A stretch of DNA of 64,000 nucleotides from DATLFA01 sp035525225 (GTDB lineage Bacteria > Actinomycetota > Acidimicrobiia > Acidimicrobiales > WLNW01): NCBI GenBank assembly GCA_035525225.1, contig DATLFA010000063.1:1-64000 (forward strand). Reading direction: 5' to 3'. Position 1 is the stretch's first letter. Each line of letters begins with the position of its first letter. The translations under genes were made by a program, and so were the position numbers. Shown here piece after piece: positions 16,837 through 25,246 of this stretch. Under the pieces are notes generated by a model. The model made no database searches. It worked only from the letters and a program-made list of their open reading frames with translations, and was not told where the DNA came from.

Positions 16837-16851
16837 CCGAAGGTGCTTGGA

Positions 16852-16878
16852 TTAGCAGTCGGTATCGGAGAGTGCTAA
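16852..16878 (+). promoter_or_regulatory. CIRCE HrcA operator 2 upstream of groEL
   Basis: TTAGCAGTC, nine bases, GAGTGCTAA: only one mismatch to the CIRCE consensus. It lies 73 bp before the groEL start. HrcA binding here would repress groEL until heat or unfolded protein titrates the repressor. hrcA is not in the window. Confidence 0.92.
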
Positions 16879-16951
16879 TCGCACGGACGGTGTCGCGTGG
16901 GGGGTCTCCGGCCCCGCCGCTCGCACGGTCACCAACGGAGGATGCAATCAA

Positions 16952-18580
16952 ATGGCGAAGATCATCAGCTTCGACGAGGAAGCTCGCCGTTCGCTCGAGC
17001 GGGGCATGAACCAGCTCGCGGACGCAGTACGCGTGACGCTCGGCCCCAAGGGCCGCAACGTCGTGCTCGAAAAGAAGTGGGGCGCTCCCACGATCACCAA
17101 TGACGGTGTGTCGATCGCGAAAGAGATCGAACTCGAAGATCCCTACGAGCGCATCGGCGCCGAGCTCGTCAAAGAGGTCGCGAAGAAGACCGACGACGTT
17201 GCCGGTGACGGTACGACGACGGCCACGGTGCTCGCATGGGCAATGGTGCGCGAAGGTCTGCGCAACGTCGCGGCCGGCGCCAACCCGATGTCGCTCAAGA
17301 AGGGCATCGAGACCGCGGTCGAAGCCGCGGTCGCGTCGATCAAAGAGCAGGCCGTCGAAGTCGACTCGAAAGAGCAGATCGCGCAGGTCGCATCGATCTC
17401 TGCCGCGGACGAAGAGATCGGCAAGATGATCTCCGAGGCCATCGACAAGGTCGGCAAAGACGGCGTCATCACCGTCGAAGAGTCGCAGACGTTCGGCATG
17501 GACATGGATCTCGTCGAAGGTATGCGCTTCGACAAGGGCTATATCTCGCCGTACTTCGTCACCGACCCAGATCGCATGGAATCCGTGCTCGAGAACCCCT
17601 ACATCCTTCTCGTCGGTTCCAAGATCACCGCAGTGCGTGATCTCGTGCCGTCACTCGAGAAGGTCATGCAGGCGGGCAAGCCGCTCGTGATCATCGCCGA
17701 GGACGTCGAGGGCGAGGCTCTCGCGACGCTCGTGGTCAACAAGATCCGCGGCACGTTCTCGTCGGTTGCGGTCAAGGCTCCTGGCTTCGGCGATCGCCGC
17801 AAGGCGATGCTGCAGGACATGGCCATCCTCACCGGCGGCCAGGTCATCAGCGAAGAGGTCGGCCTCAAGGTCGAAGGCGCCACGCTCGACATGCTCGGCA
17901 AGGCTCGCAAGGTCGTCGTGTCCAAGGACGAGACGACGATCGTCGAAGGTTCCGGCGACCAAGCCGAGATCGACGGTCGCATCAAGCAGATCAAGGCCGA
18001 GATCGAGAACACCGACAGCGACTACGACCGTGAGAAGCTCCAAGAGCGTTTGGCCAAGCTCTCCGGCGGTGTTGCGGTGCTCAAGGTCGGCGCGGCCACC
18101 GAGGTCGAGCTCAAAGAGAAGAAGCACCGCATCGAAGACGCAGTGTCCACCACGAAGGCCGCGATCGAAGAGGGTGTCGTCGCCGGTGGCGGCGTCACGT
18201 TGCTGCGAGCACAAAAAGCAGTGCTCGCTGCCGTTGCCAAGTTGACCGATGCCGACCAGGCGACCGGTGCCCGCATCGTCGGCAAAGCCCTCGAAGCGCC
18301 GCTCACGCAGATCGCCGTCAACGCCGGTATGGAAGGCGGGGTGGCGGTCGAGAAGGTGCGCAACATGACCGGTGCGATGGGCCTCAACGCCGCGACCGGT
18401 GAGTACGAGGATCTGGTCAAGATGGGCATCATCGACGCCGCCAAGGTGACTCGTTCCGCGCTGCAAAATGCGGCGTCGATTGCCGCGCTGTTCCTCACCA
18501 CCGAGGTCGTCATCGCTGACGCTCCCGAAAAGAAGGCCGGCGCCGGCGGTGGCGGCGGCATGGGTGACATGGACTTCTAG
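16952..18580 (+). CDS. groEL: Chaperonin GroEL (60 kDa)
   Basis: 542 aa. The start MAKIISFDEEARRSLERG, the ATP site VTLGPKGRNVVL and VAGDGTTTATVLAW, and the C-terminal Gly/Met tail (GGGGGMGDMDF) are all typical. GroEL with GroES encloses unfolded proteins for ATP-driven folding. No groES precedes it, so this is a solitary groEL like many actinobacterial second copies, but with the Gly-Met tail of a housekeeping chaperonin and not a His-rich one. It is controlled by two CIRCE sites. Confidence 0.98.
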   Translation: MAKIISFDEEARRSLERGMNQLADAVRVTLGPKGRNVVLEKKWGAPTITNDGVSIAKEIELEDPYERIGAELVKEVAKKTDDVAGDGTTTATVLAWAMVREGLRNVAAGANPMSLKKGIETAVEAAVASIKEQAVEVDSKEQIAQVASISAADEEIGKMISEAIDKVGKDGVITVEESQTFGMDMDLVEGMRFDKGYISPYFVTDPDRMESVLENPYILLVGSKITAVRDLVPSLEKVMQAGKPLVIIAEDVEGEALATLVVNKIRGTFSSVAVKAPGFGDRRKAMLQDMAILTGGQVISEEVGLKVEGATLDMLGKARKVVVSKDETTIVEGSGDQAEIDGRIKQIKAEIENTDSDYDREKLQERLAKLSGGVAVLKVGAATEVELKEKKHRIEDAVSTTKAAIEEGVVAGGGVTLLRAQKAVLAAVAKLTDADQATGARIVGKALEAPLTQIAVNAGMEGGVAVEKVRNMTGAMGLNAATGEYEDLVKMGIIDAAKVTRSALQNAASIAALFLTTEVVIADAPEKKAGAGGGGGMGDMDF

Positions 18581-18622
18581 TCCGGCCAGCACAGACTTCT
18601 AATCCCCAGGCGTTTCGCGTTC

Positions 18623-19120
18623 GTGGAGCCGGCACTTCATCCCCTGTGCGAGCCGCTTCGCCCTCTGCTCGGCACTTGGCGAGGCAGCGGGCACGGTTCG
18701 TACCCGACGATCGTGTCGTTCGACTACACCGAAGAGATCACCTTCTCCCACGTCGGCAAGCCGTTCGTCTCCTATGTGCAGCGCACGAAACTGGCGGCGA
18801 CGGGGATGCCGGCACATGCCGAGTCGGGCTATCTGCGCGCCGTGGGCAACGACGAGTACGAGTTCGTCATCAGCTCGCCGACCGGTCTCGTCGAGGTCGA
18901 TCGCGTGGTGGTGACCGGGGGCGAGGGGCTGTCGATCGAAGTGACCGCTGACGCGGTGCATCGCACGCCCAGCGCCAAGCCGGTGACCGCAATCGTTCGC
19001 CGCATCGCGATCGAGGGCGACATCTTGCGCTACGACGTGTCGATGGCGGCAATGGGGCTCGCGCTCACGCACCATCTGCAAGCAGAGCTGCGCCGTTCGG
19101 TTGAACCCACAGCGCCCTAG
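18623..19120 (+). CDS. Nitrobindin-family heme-binding beta-barrel protein
   Basis: 165 aa from GTG. The family hallmark GTWRGSGHGSYPTI is at residues 17-30, and the conserved proximal histidine region THHLQAELRR is near residues 149-158 (His151 the likely heme ligand). Nitrobindins are ten-stranded barrels that hold ferric heme and can isomerise peroxynitrite. fdhD follows ten bases later on the same strand. Confidence 0.88.
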   Translation: MEPALHPLCEPLRPLLGTWRGSGHGSYPTIVSFDYTEEITFSHVGKPFVSYVQRTKLAATGMPAHAESGYLRAVGNDEYEFVISSPTGLVEVDRVVVTGGEGLSIEVTADAVHRTPSAKPVTAIVRRIAIEGDILRYDVSMAAMGLALTHHLQAELRRSVEPTAP

Positions 19121-19130
19121 CCTCTCGATC

Positions 19131-19940
19131 ATGAGTCGAGGACGATCAAGGCGAGTGCTGACGCGGCGCTTTGCCCAAGGTCGCCTCACACGATTGCCCG
19201 ATGAGTTGGCGGTCGAAGAACCGCTGTCGGTCCGCCTCGACGACACGCTCGTGACGACGACGATGCGAACGCCCGGCAACGACTTCGAACTTGCTGCCGG
19301 CTTTTGCCTGACCGAAGGCCTTCTGGCGGGGGCGACGATCCGCCAGCTGCGCTATTGCTCGGACGATCCGTCCGAGAGGGCGAGCTTCAACGTCGTCACC
19401 GTCGACACCGGCGGTCTCGCGCCGGTACCGACCCCTCGCCTCGGTCTCACCTCTTCGTCGTGTGGCATCTGCGGCAGCGAGTCGATCGACGCGCTGTGCG
19501 CGCGGCTGCGACCCGTGACGCGCGGCGACATCCCCATCAGCGTGCTCGCCGACATCCCGTCACGCCTCGAAGGCCGGCAGCCGTTGTTCGACAAGACGGG
19601 CGCGGTCCACGCGGCCGCGGTCTTCGACTCGCGGGGCAACATCTCGATCGTGCGCGAGGACATCGGGCGCCACAACGCAGTCGACAAGGTGGTCGGGCAA
19701 CTATTGCTCGACGGGCAACTCCCTGCGACCGGTCTCGGTCTTTTCGTCAGTGGACGCGCCTCGTTCGAGATCGTGCAAAAGGCCTGGGCCGCCGGCTTTG
19801 CCGCAATCGTCGCGGTGAGCGCTCCGTCATCACTGGCCGTCGATACGGCCCGAGCAGCCGGTATCACGTTGGTGGGTTTCGCTCGCGAACGACATTTCAA
19901 TCTCTACACCGATGCGGGTCACGAATCTGTCGCGCCGTGA
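19131..19940 (+). CDS. fdhD: Formate dehydrogenase accessory sulfurtransferase FdhD
   Basis: 269 aa from the ATG at 19131. The sulfur-relay motif CGICG has Cys111 and Cys114, equivalent to the E. coli CxxC, and EDIGRHNAVDKVVG and SGRASFEIVQKA are family signatures. FdhD passes sulfur from a cysteine desulfurase to the molybdenum bis-guanine-dinucleotide cofactor of formate dehydrogenases. No formate dehydrogenase is in the window. Confidence 0.95.
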   Translation: MSRGRSRRVLTRRFAQGRLTRLPDELAVEEPLSVRLDDTLVTTTMRTPGNDFELAAGFCLTEGLLAGATIRQLRYCSDDPSERASFNVVTVDTGGLAPVPTPRLGLTSSSCGICGSESIDALCARLRPVTRGDIPISVLADIPSRLEGRQPLFDKTGAVHAAAVFDSRGNISIVREDIGRHNAVDKVVGQLLLDGQLPATGLGLFVSGRASFEIVQKAWAAGFAAIVAVSAPSSLAVDTARAAGITLVGFARERHFNLYTDAGHESVAP

Positions 19941-19953
19941 CAGACTGAGTGCG

Positions 19954-20628
19954 ATGAAACCTGTAGCACCATCTGTTGGCCTCGGTGTCCTGCACCTCTT
20001 TTGCGTGCGCCTGCCGGGTGACGATCCTGGCGCCGTTGCGAGTGCCGTCGCAGCGGCCGAAGCCGATGGTGTATGTGTCGTCTGCGTGGCGTTGTTAGGT
20101 CACAAGGCCAGCCTGGGCTTCATGGCGCTGGCCGACGATCTCTGGAAACTGCGAGAGCTGCAATCCGCGCTTTCCGACGCCGGCCTCGACGTCGTCGATT
20201 CCTACGTGTCGTTGACCGAGCTGTCCGAATACTCGCAGGGCGTACCCGAACCGATGAAGCAGGCGCGGCTGCATCCGCAACTCCCACCCGAGGGCAAACC
20301 GGCGTGGTGCTTCTATCCCATGTCCAAGAAGCGTGAAGCCCACGCCAACTGGTTCACGCTGCCCTACGACGATCGCAATTCGCTTATGCACGAACATGGC
20401 GCGTCAGGGCGCAAGTTTGCCGGTCGCGTGGTGCAGGTCATCACCGGATCGACGGGCCTCGACAACTTCGAGTGGGGAGTGACCCTGTTCGCCGTCAACC
20501 CGGACGACCTGAAAGAGGTGGTGTACACGATGCGTTTCGACGAAGCATCGGCGGTCTACGCCGAATTCGGCCCGTTCTATGCGGGCATGGTGTGCACCGT
20601 CGACGAGCTCATGCAACGCGTGAGATAG
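19954..20628 (+). CDS. hemQ: Coproheme decarboxylase HemQ (ChdC), chlorite dismutase family
   Basis: 224 aa. The C-terminal half (YPMSKKR, EHGASGRKFAGRVVQVITGSTGLD, EWGVTLF, YTMRFDEASAVYAEFGPFYAG) is unmistakable HemQ. It converts coproheme to heme b, the last step of the coproporphyrin-dependent route; hemE and the oxidase are at 40.3-42.7 kb. One oddity is that the motif usually written NWY reads NWF (Phe134), which is probably the catalytic tyrosine position. A Tyr four residues on might substitute. It begins the tight cluster running to 26079. Confidence 0.9.
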   Translation: MKPVAPSVGLGVLHLFCVRLPGDDPGAVASAVAAAEADGVCVVCVALLGHKASLGFMALADDLWKLRELQSALSDAGLDVVDSYVSLTELSEYSQGVPEPMKQARLHPQLPPEGKPAWCFYPMSKKREAHANWFTLPYDDRNSLMHEHGASGRKFAGRVVQVITGSTGLDNFEWGVTLFAVNPDDLKEVVYTMRFDEASAVYAEFGPFYAGMVCTVDELMQRVR

Positions 20629-20640
20629 GCAAGCGTCGCG

Positions 20641-21456
20641 ATGGGTGATCTCGGCGCGCTGCGCGCGACCTTGCAACAACTCGACCGGGTCGTTGTTGCA
20701 TTCAGCGGCGGTGCCGACTCGTCGTTCCTCGCATGGGTGGCCAACGACACGCTCGGCCCCGACCGCGTGAGCTGCGTGACCGCGTTGTCGCCCTCGTTGG
20801 CATCGTTCGAACACGACGACTGCGCTCGACTCGCCACCGCGTGGGGATTGAACTGGACGCAGGTCGAGACCGCCGAGATGGAGAACGCGGCGTATCGCCG
20901 CAACGATGCCGACCGCTGCTTCTGGTGCAAGGACGCGCTGATGGATGCGCTCGAGCCGGTCGCGAAGCAGCGTGACGCGGTTGTGGTGCTCGGTGTCAAC
21001 GTCGACGATCTGGGTGATCATCGTCCCGGCCAGCGTGCCGCAGCAGCGCGCGGCGCACGTTTCCCATTGATCGATGCCGGGTTCACGAAGTCGGAGCTGC
21101 GAGCGGCTTCGCGCGCGCTCGGGTTGAGCACCTGGGACAAACCCGCGGCAGCGTGTCTCGCGTCGCGACTTCCCTACGGCACACCGGTGGAGATCGGGGT
21201 CTTGGCCTCGGTCGAGGCCGCCGAGCGCGGATTGCGGGCACTCGGTTTCCGAGATGTGCGCGTTCGCCACTATCGCGACCTCGCCCGCGTCGAAGTGCCG
21301 TTGGATGATCTCCCGGCGATGCTGAGGGTCCGCGATCAAGTGGTCGACACGATCAAGGCCGCCGGGTACCGCTACGTCACCGTCGATCTCGAGGGCCTGC
21401 GCTCGGGCAATCTCAACGCCGCGCTCGGTCTGTCGCAGCCGCATGAACGACGATGA
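20641..21456 (+). CDS. larE: LarE-like ATP-dependent sacrificial sulfur transferase
   Basis: 271 aa. PP-loop SGGADSS at residues 22-28, RCFWCKDALMDAL, and KPAAACLASRLPYGTP, whose cysteine matches the LarE residue that gives up its sulfur, identify the LarE/ExsB-like family. LarE builds the dithiolated nicotinate of the lactate-racemase pincer cofactor together with LarB and LarC, which are not here, so the actual substrate may differ. It starts 12 bp after hemQ and overlaps the next gene by 14 bp. Confidence 0.85.
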   Translation: MGDLGALRATLQQLDRVVVAFSGGADSSFLAWVANDTLGPDRVSCVTALSPSLASFEHDDCARLATAWGLNWTQVETAEMENAAYRRNDADRCFWCKDALMDALEPVAKQRDAVVVLGVNVDDLGDHRPGQRAAAARGARFPLIDAGFTKSELRAASRALGLSTWDKPAAACLASRLPYGTPVEIGVLASVEAAERGLRALGFRDVRVRHYRDLARVEVPLDDLPAMLRVRDQVVDTIKAAGYRYVTVDLEGLRSGNLNAALGLSQPHERR

Positions 21457-21925
21457 CCGAGCCCTCGCAGCGTATGGTGACGAGCTCGTCCACGTCATCG
21501 AGGCCGCGCTCGGCGACTGGGTCGAGTCGTGCGTGCGCGCGGTGCTGCACGCGCAGGCTCGTTCCGCCGACGCCGAGACGGCAACGCTGATCGGCTCGGC
21601 CCGTGTCGAGGCGACACGAGAAGTTGTCGCCGAATTGCGCGCGGTGTTGGCGCTCGACGTGGACGAACAGCGCAAGAACCCGCTGTCGATCCTGCGAGCG
21701 GCCGTCCGTTATCCGACGCACGTGTTGCGCGCGGTGGGCGCGCAGCCGGTCGATCGCGACGAGTTCGACCGGCAGTCGTTTCCCGATGACGAATACGCCC
21801 TCACGCCCGCGGCCTTCGCCGATTTCGGGCCCGCGGTGCACGATGCCGGCATCGAGTGGGGAGCGGCCAAGGCACACGTACACCTGCAACGACGGCGCGC
21901 GTCGAGACTGGATGCCGAACCATGA
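21443..21925 (+). CDS. Hypothetical protein in hemQ-larE-glnD operon
   Basis: 160 aa, start overlapping larE, stop overlapping the next start (ATGA). The N-terminal half is helical (VIEAALGDWVESCVRAVLHAQ) and the C-terminal part contains RQSFPDDEYALTPAAFADFGP and ends in a basic Arg/Leu stretch. No known domain is recognised. The tight overlaps on both sides argue it is a real, co-translated gene. Confidence 0.75.
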   Translation: MNDDDRALAAYGDELVHVIEAALGDWVESCVRAVLHAQARSADAETATLIGSARVEATREVVAELRAVLALDVDEQRKNPLSILRAAVRYPTHVLRAVGAQPVDRDEFDRQSFPDDEYALTPAAFADFGPAVHDAGIEWGAAKAHVHLQRRRASRLDAEP

Positions 21926-22248
21926 GGCCGGTCTTCGTCTTTGCCCCCGATCTCATGGACCGTTCGCGGATCTCGGCCGCGATCCCCCATGCGCAATTCG
22001 TGACCGCAGTCGATCAACTGGCCCGAGTGGATCCCGAGGCGGTCGTCCTGGTCGATCTCGGCCGCCCCCGAGTGCTGGAGGCGATCCCCACGATCACGGG
22101 CCCCGTGGTCGGGTTCGCCAGTCATGTCGACGAGACCCTGATGGCCGCGGCGCGTGACGCGGGGTGCGCCGAGGTTCTGCCGCGGAGCCGGTTCTTCCGC
22201 CGCCTGGCCGACTTCGCGACCGATACCGGGCAGACTGATAGCGAATGA
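21922..22248 (+). CDS. Hypothetical protein, degenerate receiver-like fold
   Basis: 108 aa between overlapping neighbours (ATGA on both ends). The alternation of hydrophobic strands and helices (PVFVFAPDLMDRSRI, AVVLVDLGRPRVLEA, PVVGFASHVDETLMAAARDAGC, LPRSRFF) looks like a shortened response-regulator receiver. An Asp is in the phosphoacceptor-like place (LVDLG), but the N-terminal acidic pair and the conserved Lys-Pro are missing. A regulatory role next to glnD is speculative. Confidence 0.65.
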   Translation: MRPVFVFAPDLMDRSRISAAIPHAQFVTAVDQLARVDPEAVVLVDLGRPRVLEAIPTITGPVVGFASHVDETLMAAARDAGCAEVLPRSRFFRRLADFATDTGQTDSE

Positions 22249-24539
22249 ACCGACTCCTGGAGAACGACCAGAAGCTCTCGTCCAACACGTTGCATGGCAG
22301 AGCGTGGTGCGAGACCTACTCGACAAAGGTCGACGAGTGGCTGGCGATGCTGTGGAAGGACGCTGCGGGTGACCGCCGTGACGTCGCGCTCGTCGCCACT
22401 GGCGGCCATGGTCGCCGTGAGTTGTGCCCGAACAGCGATCTCGACCTGTTGCTGTTGTACGAGGGCGGCAACGTCGACGAGTTGGCGAAAGCGCTCTGGT
22501 ATCCGATGTGGGACATCGGGGTGAAGCTCGGTCACGCCGTGCGCACCATCGACGGAGCGCTGTCGCTTGCCCGCGATGATCTCGACGTCGCCACCTCGCT
22601 GCTCTCGGCGCGCTGCGTGGCGGGCTCGGCCGAGCTCGCGCGAGAGCTACACGAGCGAGCGCACGCGCAGTGGCGCAAAGAGGCGCGCCGGGCGCTCGAC
22701 GAGCTGCGCGAACGGGTCGAAGAGCGCCAGGCGAAACACGGAGAGGTCGCGTTCTTGCTCGAGCCCGACCTGAAAGAAGGGCGCGGCGGTTTGCGTGATG
22801 TCCACTCACTCTGGTGGGCCGAGGCGGCGCTACCGGTCTTGGGCACGACCGAGCAGAACTGCCTCGCGGAGGACTACGAGACCCTGCTCGCGACGAGAGT
22901 CGAGTTGCATCGGTGCACCGGCCGTCGCGGTGAACGCCTCTCGTTGCAAGATCAGGACGCGGTGGCCCACGCGCTCGGACTGGCCGATGGTGACGAGTTG
23001 ATGGCGCGGGTCGCATCGGCCGCGCGATCGATCGCGTGGACGAGCGACATCGTGTGGCATCGGTACGAGCAGAGTCGACGGCGCAGCCGCCCCTTTCGCG
23101 ATCGCCCACGAACGGTCGCTCCGGGCGTAATCCTCGACGAGCGCACGATCTATATCGACGATGACTGCGCCGTCGCCGACGATCCGGTGCTGCCGTTGCG
23201 TGTTGCCGCCGCGGCAGCGTTGCACCGCGCCCACGTGAGCCGCGACTCGCTCGAACGCATGGCCCGCGAGACCCCACCGATGCCCGAACGCTGGCCCGAC
23301 GACGCGCGCTTCTTGTTGACTGACCTGCTGCTGGTCGGTCATCCGGCGATCCCGGTGATCGAAGCGCTGGATCAGCTCGGATTGTGGCATCGCATGATTC
23401 CCGAGTGGGAGCCGTGCCGAAGCAAGCCGCAACGCAACGCGTATCACCGGTTCACCGTCGATCGGCACTTGTGTGAAGCGGCCGCGCAGGCTGCCGCACT
23501 GGTCGATCGCGTCGATCGGCCCGATCTTCTCGTGCTCGGTGCGCTGTTCCACGACATCGGCAAGGGGTACCCGGGCGACCACACCGACATCGGTATCCAG
23601 TTGGTCGACCGCATCGGCGGCCGCATGGGCTACAGCGACGACGAGGTTGCCGTGTTGACGTCGTTGGTGCGTCATCATCTCCTGCTGCCCGATATCGCGA
23701 CGCGACGCGACCTCGACGACGAAGGCACGATCCGCTCGGTCGCTGTTCAGGTGGGCAACGTCGAGACGCTCGAGTTGTTGGCGGCCTTGACCGAAGCCGA
23801 CTCGATCGCGACGGGTCCGGCCGCGTGGGGAGCCTGGAGGGCCGAACTCGTCAACGAGCTCGTGCGGCGCACCGCGCACTCGCTGCGCGGCGGTGATGTG
23901 GACGAAATGAAGGACGCGCCGTTCCCGACCGACGAGCATCGCGTGCTCCTCGCGCGGCGGGAGTTGATCATCGACGGCGTGGGCGACACCGTGACCGTTA
24001 TCGCGCCCGATCGACCCGGCTTGTTCTCTCGTGTCGCCGGCGCGCTGGCGCTCAACGGAGTCGACGTGGTGCACGCATCCGGTCACTCCGAAGATGGCAT
24101 GGCCATCGAAGTGTTGCGCGTCGCGTCGATGTTCGACAACGAGTTGAACTGGCCCAAGGTGAGCGGCGACATCGAGCGGGCGGTCGACGGCAAGATCGCA
24201 CTGCGAGCGCGACTCGCCGAACGGGCTCACACGTATCGCACCCGGCCGGCAACTTCGGCGCGTCCCGTCGAGCTGAAGGTCGTGATCGACAATCACTCGT
24301 CCGACGTCGCGACGGTCGTCGAGGTCGTGGCGCCCGATGGTGTGGGCGTGCTCTATCGCATCACCACCGCGTTACTCGAGAGCGATCTCGACATCGTGTC
24401 GGCCAAGATCGAGACGCTCGGATCGCAAGTGATCGATGCCTTCTACGTGCGCGACAGGAAGGGAGCAAAGATCGTCGATGATCAGTACGTCATCGAGATC
24501 CAGCGCGCGATCCTATATGCGTTGACCGTCGATCTGTGA
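22245..24539 (+). CDS. glnD: [Protein-PII] uridylyltransferase/uridylyl-removing enzyme
   Basis: 764 aa. The nucleotidyltransferase site GGHGRRELCPNSDLDLLLL is at about residues 48-66, the HD-domain site HDIGKGYPGDHTDIG near 430, and two ACT domains lie at about 580-650 and 680-760 (APDRPGLFSRVAGALALNGVDVV and APDGVGVLYRITTALLESDLDIV). It modifies PII proteins (uridylylation, or adenylylation in some actinobacteria) in response to glutamine. glnB and amtB are not nearby, unlike the usual actinobacterial amtB-glnB-glnD order. It is ATGA-coupled upstream and GTGA-coupled downstream. Confidence 0.93.
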   Translation: MNRLLENDQKLSSNTLHGRAWCETYSTKVDEWLAMLWKDAAGDRRDVALVATGGHGRRELCPNSDLDLLLLYEGGNVDELAKALWYPMWDIGVKLGHAVRTIDGALSLARDDLDVATSLLSARCVAGSAELARELHERAHAQWRKEARRALDELRERVEERQAKHGEVAFLLEPDLKEGRGGLRDVHSLWWAEAALPVLGTTEQNCLAEDYETLLATRVELHRCTGRRGERLSLQDQDAVAHALGLADGDELMARVASAARSIAWTSDIVWHRYEQSRRRSRPFRDRPRTVAPGVILDERTIYIDDDCAVADDPVLPLRVAAAAALHRAHVSRDSLERMARETPPMPERWPDDARFLLTDLLLVGHPAIPVIEALDQLGLWHRMIPEWEPCRSKPQRNAYHRFTVDRHLCEAAAQAAALVDRVDRPDLLVLGALFHDIGKGYPGDHTDIGIQLVDRIGGRMGYSDDEVAVLTSLVRHHLLLPDIATRRDLDDEGTIRSVAVQVGNVETLELLAALTEADSIATGPAAWGAWRAELVNELVRRTAHSLRGGDVDEMKDAPFPTDEHRVLLARRELIIDGVGDTVTVIAPDRPGLFSRVAGALALNGVDVVHASGHSEDGMAIEVLRVASMFDNELNWPKVSGDIERAVDGKIALRARLAERAHTYRTRPATSARPVELKVVIDNHSSDVATVVEVVAPDGVGVLYRITTALLESDLDIVSAKIETLGSQVIDAFYVRDRKGAKIVDDQYVIEIQRAILYALTVDL

Positions 24540-25246
24540 CTTCGCGCTACCCTCCTGTCATGCCTGCGGACGGCAAGCGCCCACTCACCGAAAGTGACCT
24601 GCTGCGCTGGAGCGAGTCGCTGGCGGCCATCGCCCGCACGGGGTTGGGGTTCACGCAGAGCCTGTACGAGCGCGAGCGATTCGAAGAAGTGCTCGCCGTC
24701 GCGGGTGAGATTCGAGCGGCGACTGCATGGTTGCACGAGCCCGACACCGTGGTCGGCGAATGGATGAAGCTCATCGGGGACGGAGTTGCTGGTTATGTGA
24801 CGCCCAAGGCAACCGTGGGCGCGGTCGTACACAACGATGCGGGAGAGATCCTGCTCGTGAAGCGATCCGACAGCGGCGTGTGGCTCTACCCGACCGGTTG
24901 GGCCGATGTCGGCTATTCGCCGGCCGAGGTCGCGGTGAAAGAGGTTCGTGAGGAGACGGGCATCGACTGCGAGGTCGTGCGCCTCGTCGCCGTGTTCGAC
25001 GGCTTGCGGCGCGGTTTCACCCGTATCCCGCTGTATTCGCTCGTTTTCTTGTGCCGCGCGACCGGAGGCGACGTGTTGCCGCACCCGCTCGAGTGCGCCG
25101 ACGCCGGGTTCTTCGCAGAAGACGCGTTGCCGACCCCGCTGGCGGGCGGCGCTCAGTGGACCGCAATGGCCTTCGCCGCGATCCGAGGCGACACCACCGA
25201 GACCCACTTCGACGAGCCGCGTTCGCCGGTGTGGGAAGGTCCGTGA
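24536..25246 (+). CDS. Nudix hydrolase with N-terminal helical domain
   Basis: 236 aa from the GTG overlapping the glnD stop; an ATG at 24560 is the alternative. The N-terminal domain (LAAIARTGLGFTQSLYERERFEEV) matches the Nudix_N helical domain of the B. subtilis YjhB type. The Nudix box GWADVGYSPAEVAVKEVREETGI keeps REExxEE-type metal ligands but has Tyr where the first conserved Glu usually sits, a variation I recall for this subfamily. The substrate is probably a nucleoside diphosphate derivative. It is GTGA-coupled to the next lipase. Confidence 0.85.
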   Translation: MTSRYPPVMPADGKRPLTESDLLRWSESLAAIARTGLGFTQSLYERERFEEVLAVAGEIRAATAWLHEPDTVVGEWMKLIGDGVAGYVTPKATVGAVVHNDAGEILLVKRSDSGVWLYPTGWADVGYSPAEVAVKEVREETGIDCEVVRLVAVFDGLRRGFTRIPLYSLVFLCRATGGDVLPHPLECADAGFFAEDALPTPLAGGAQWTAMAFAAIRGDTTETHFDEPRSPVWEGP

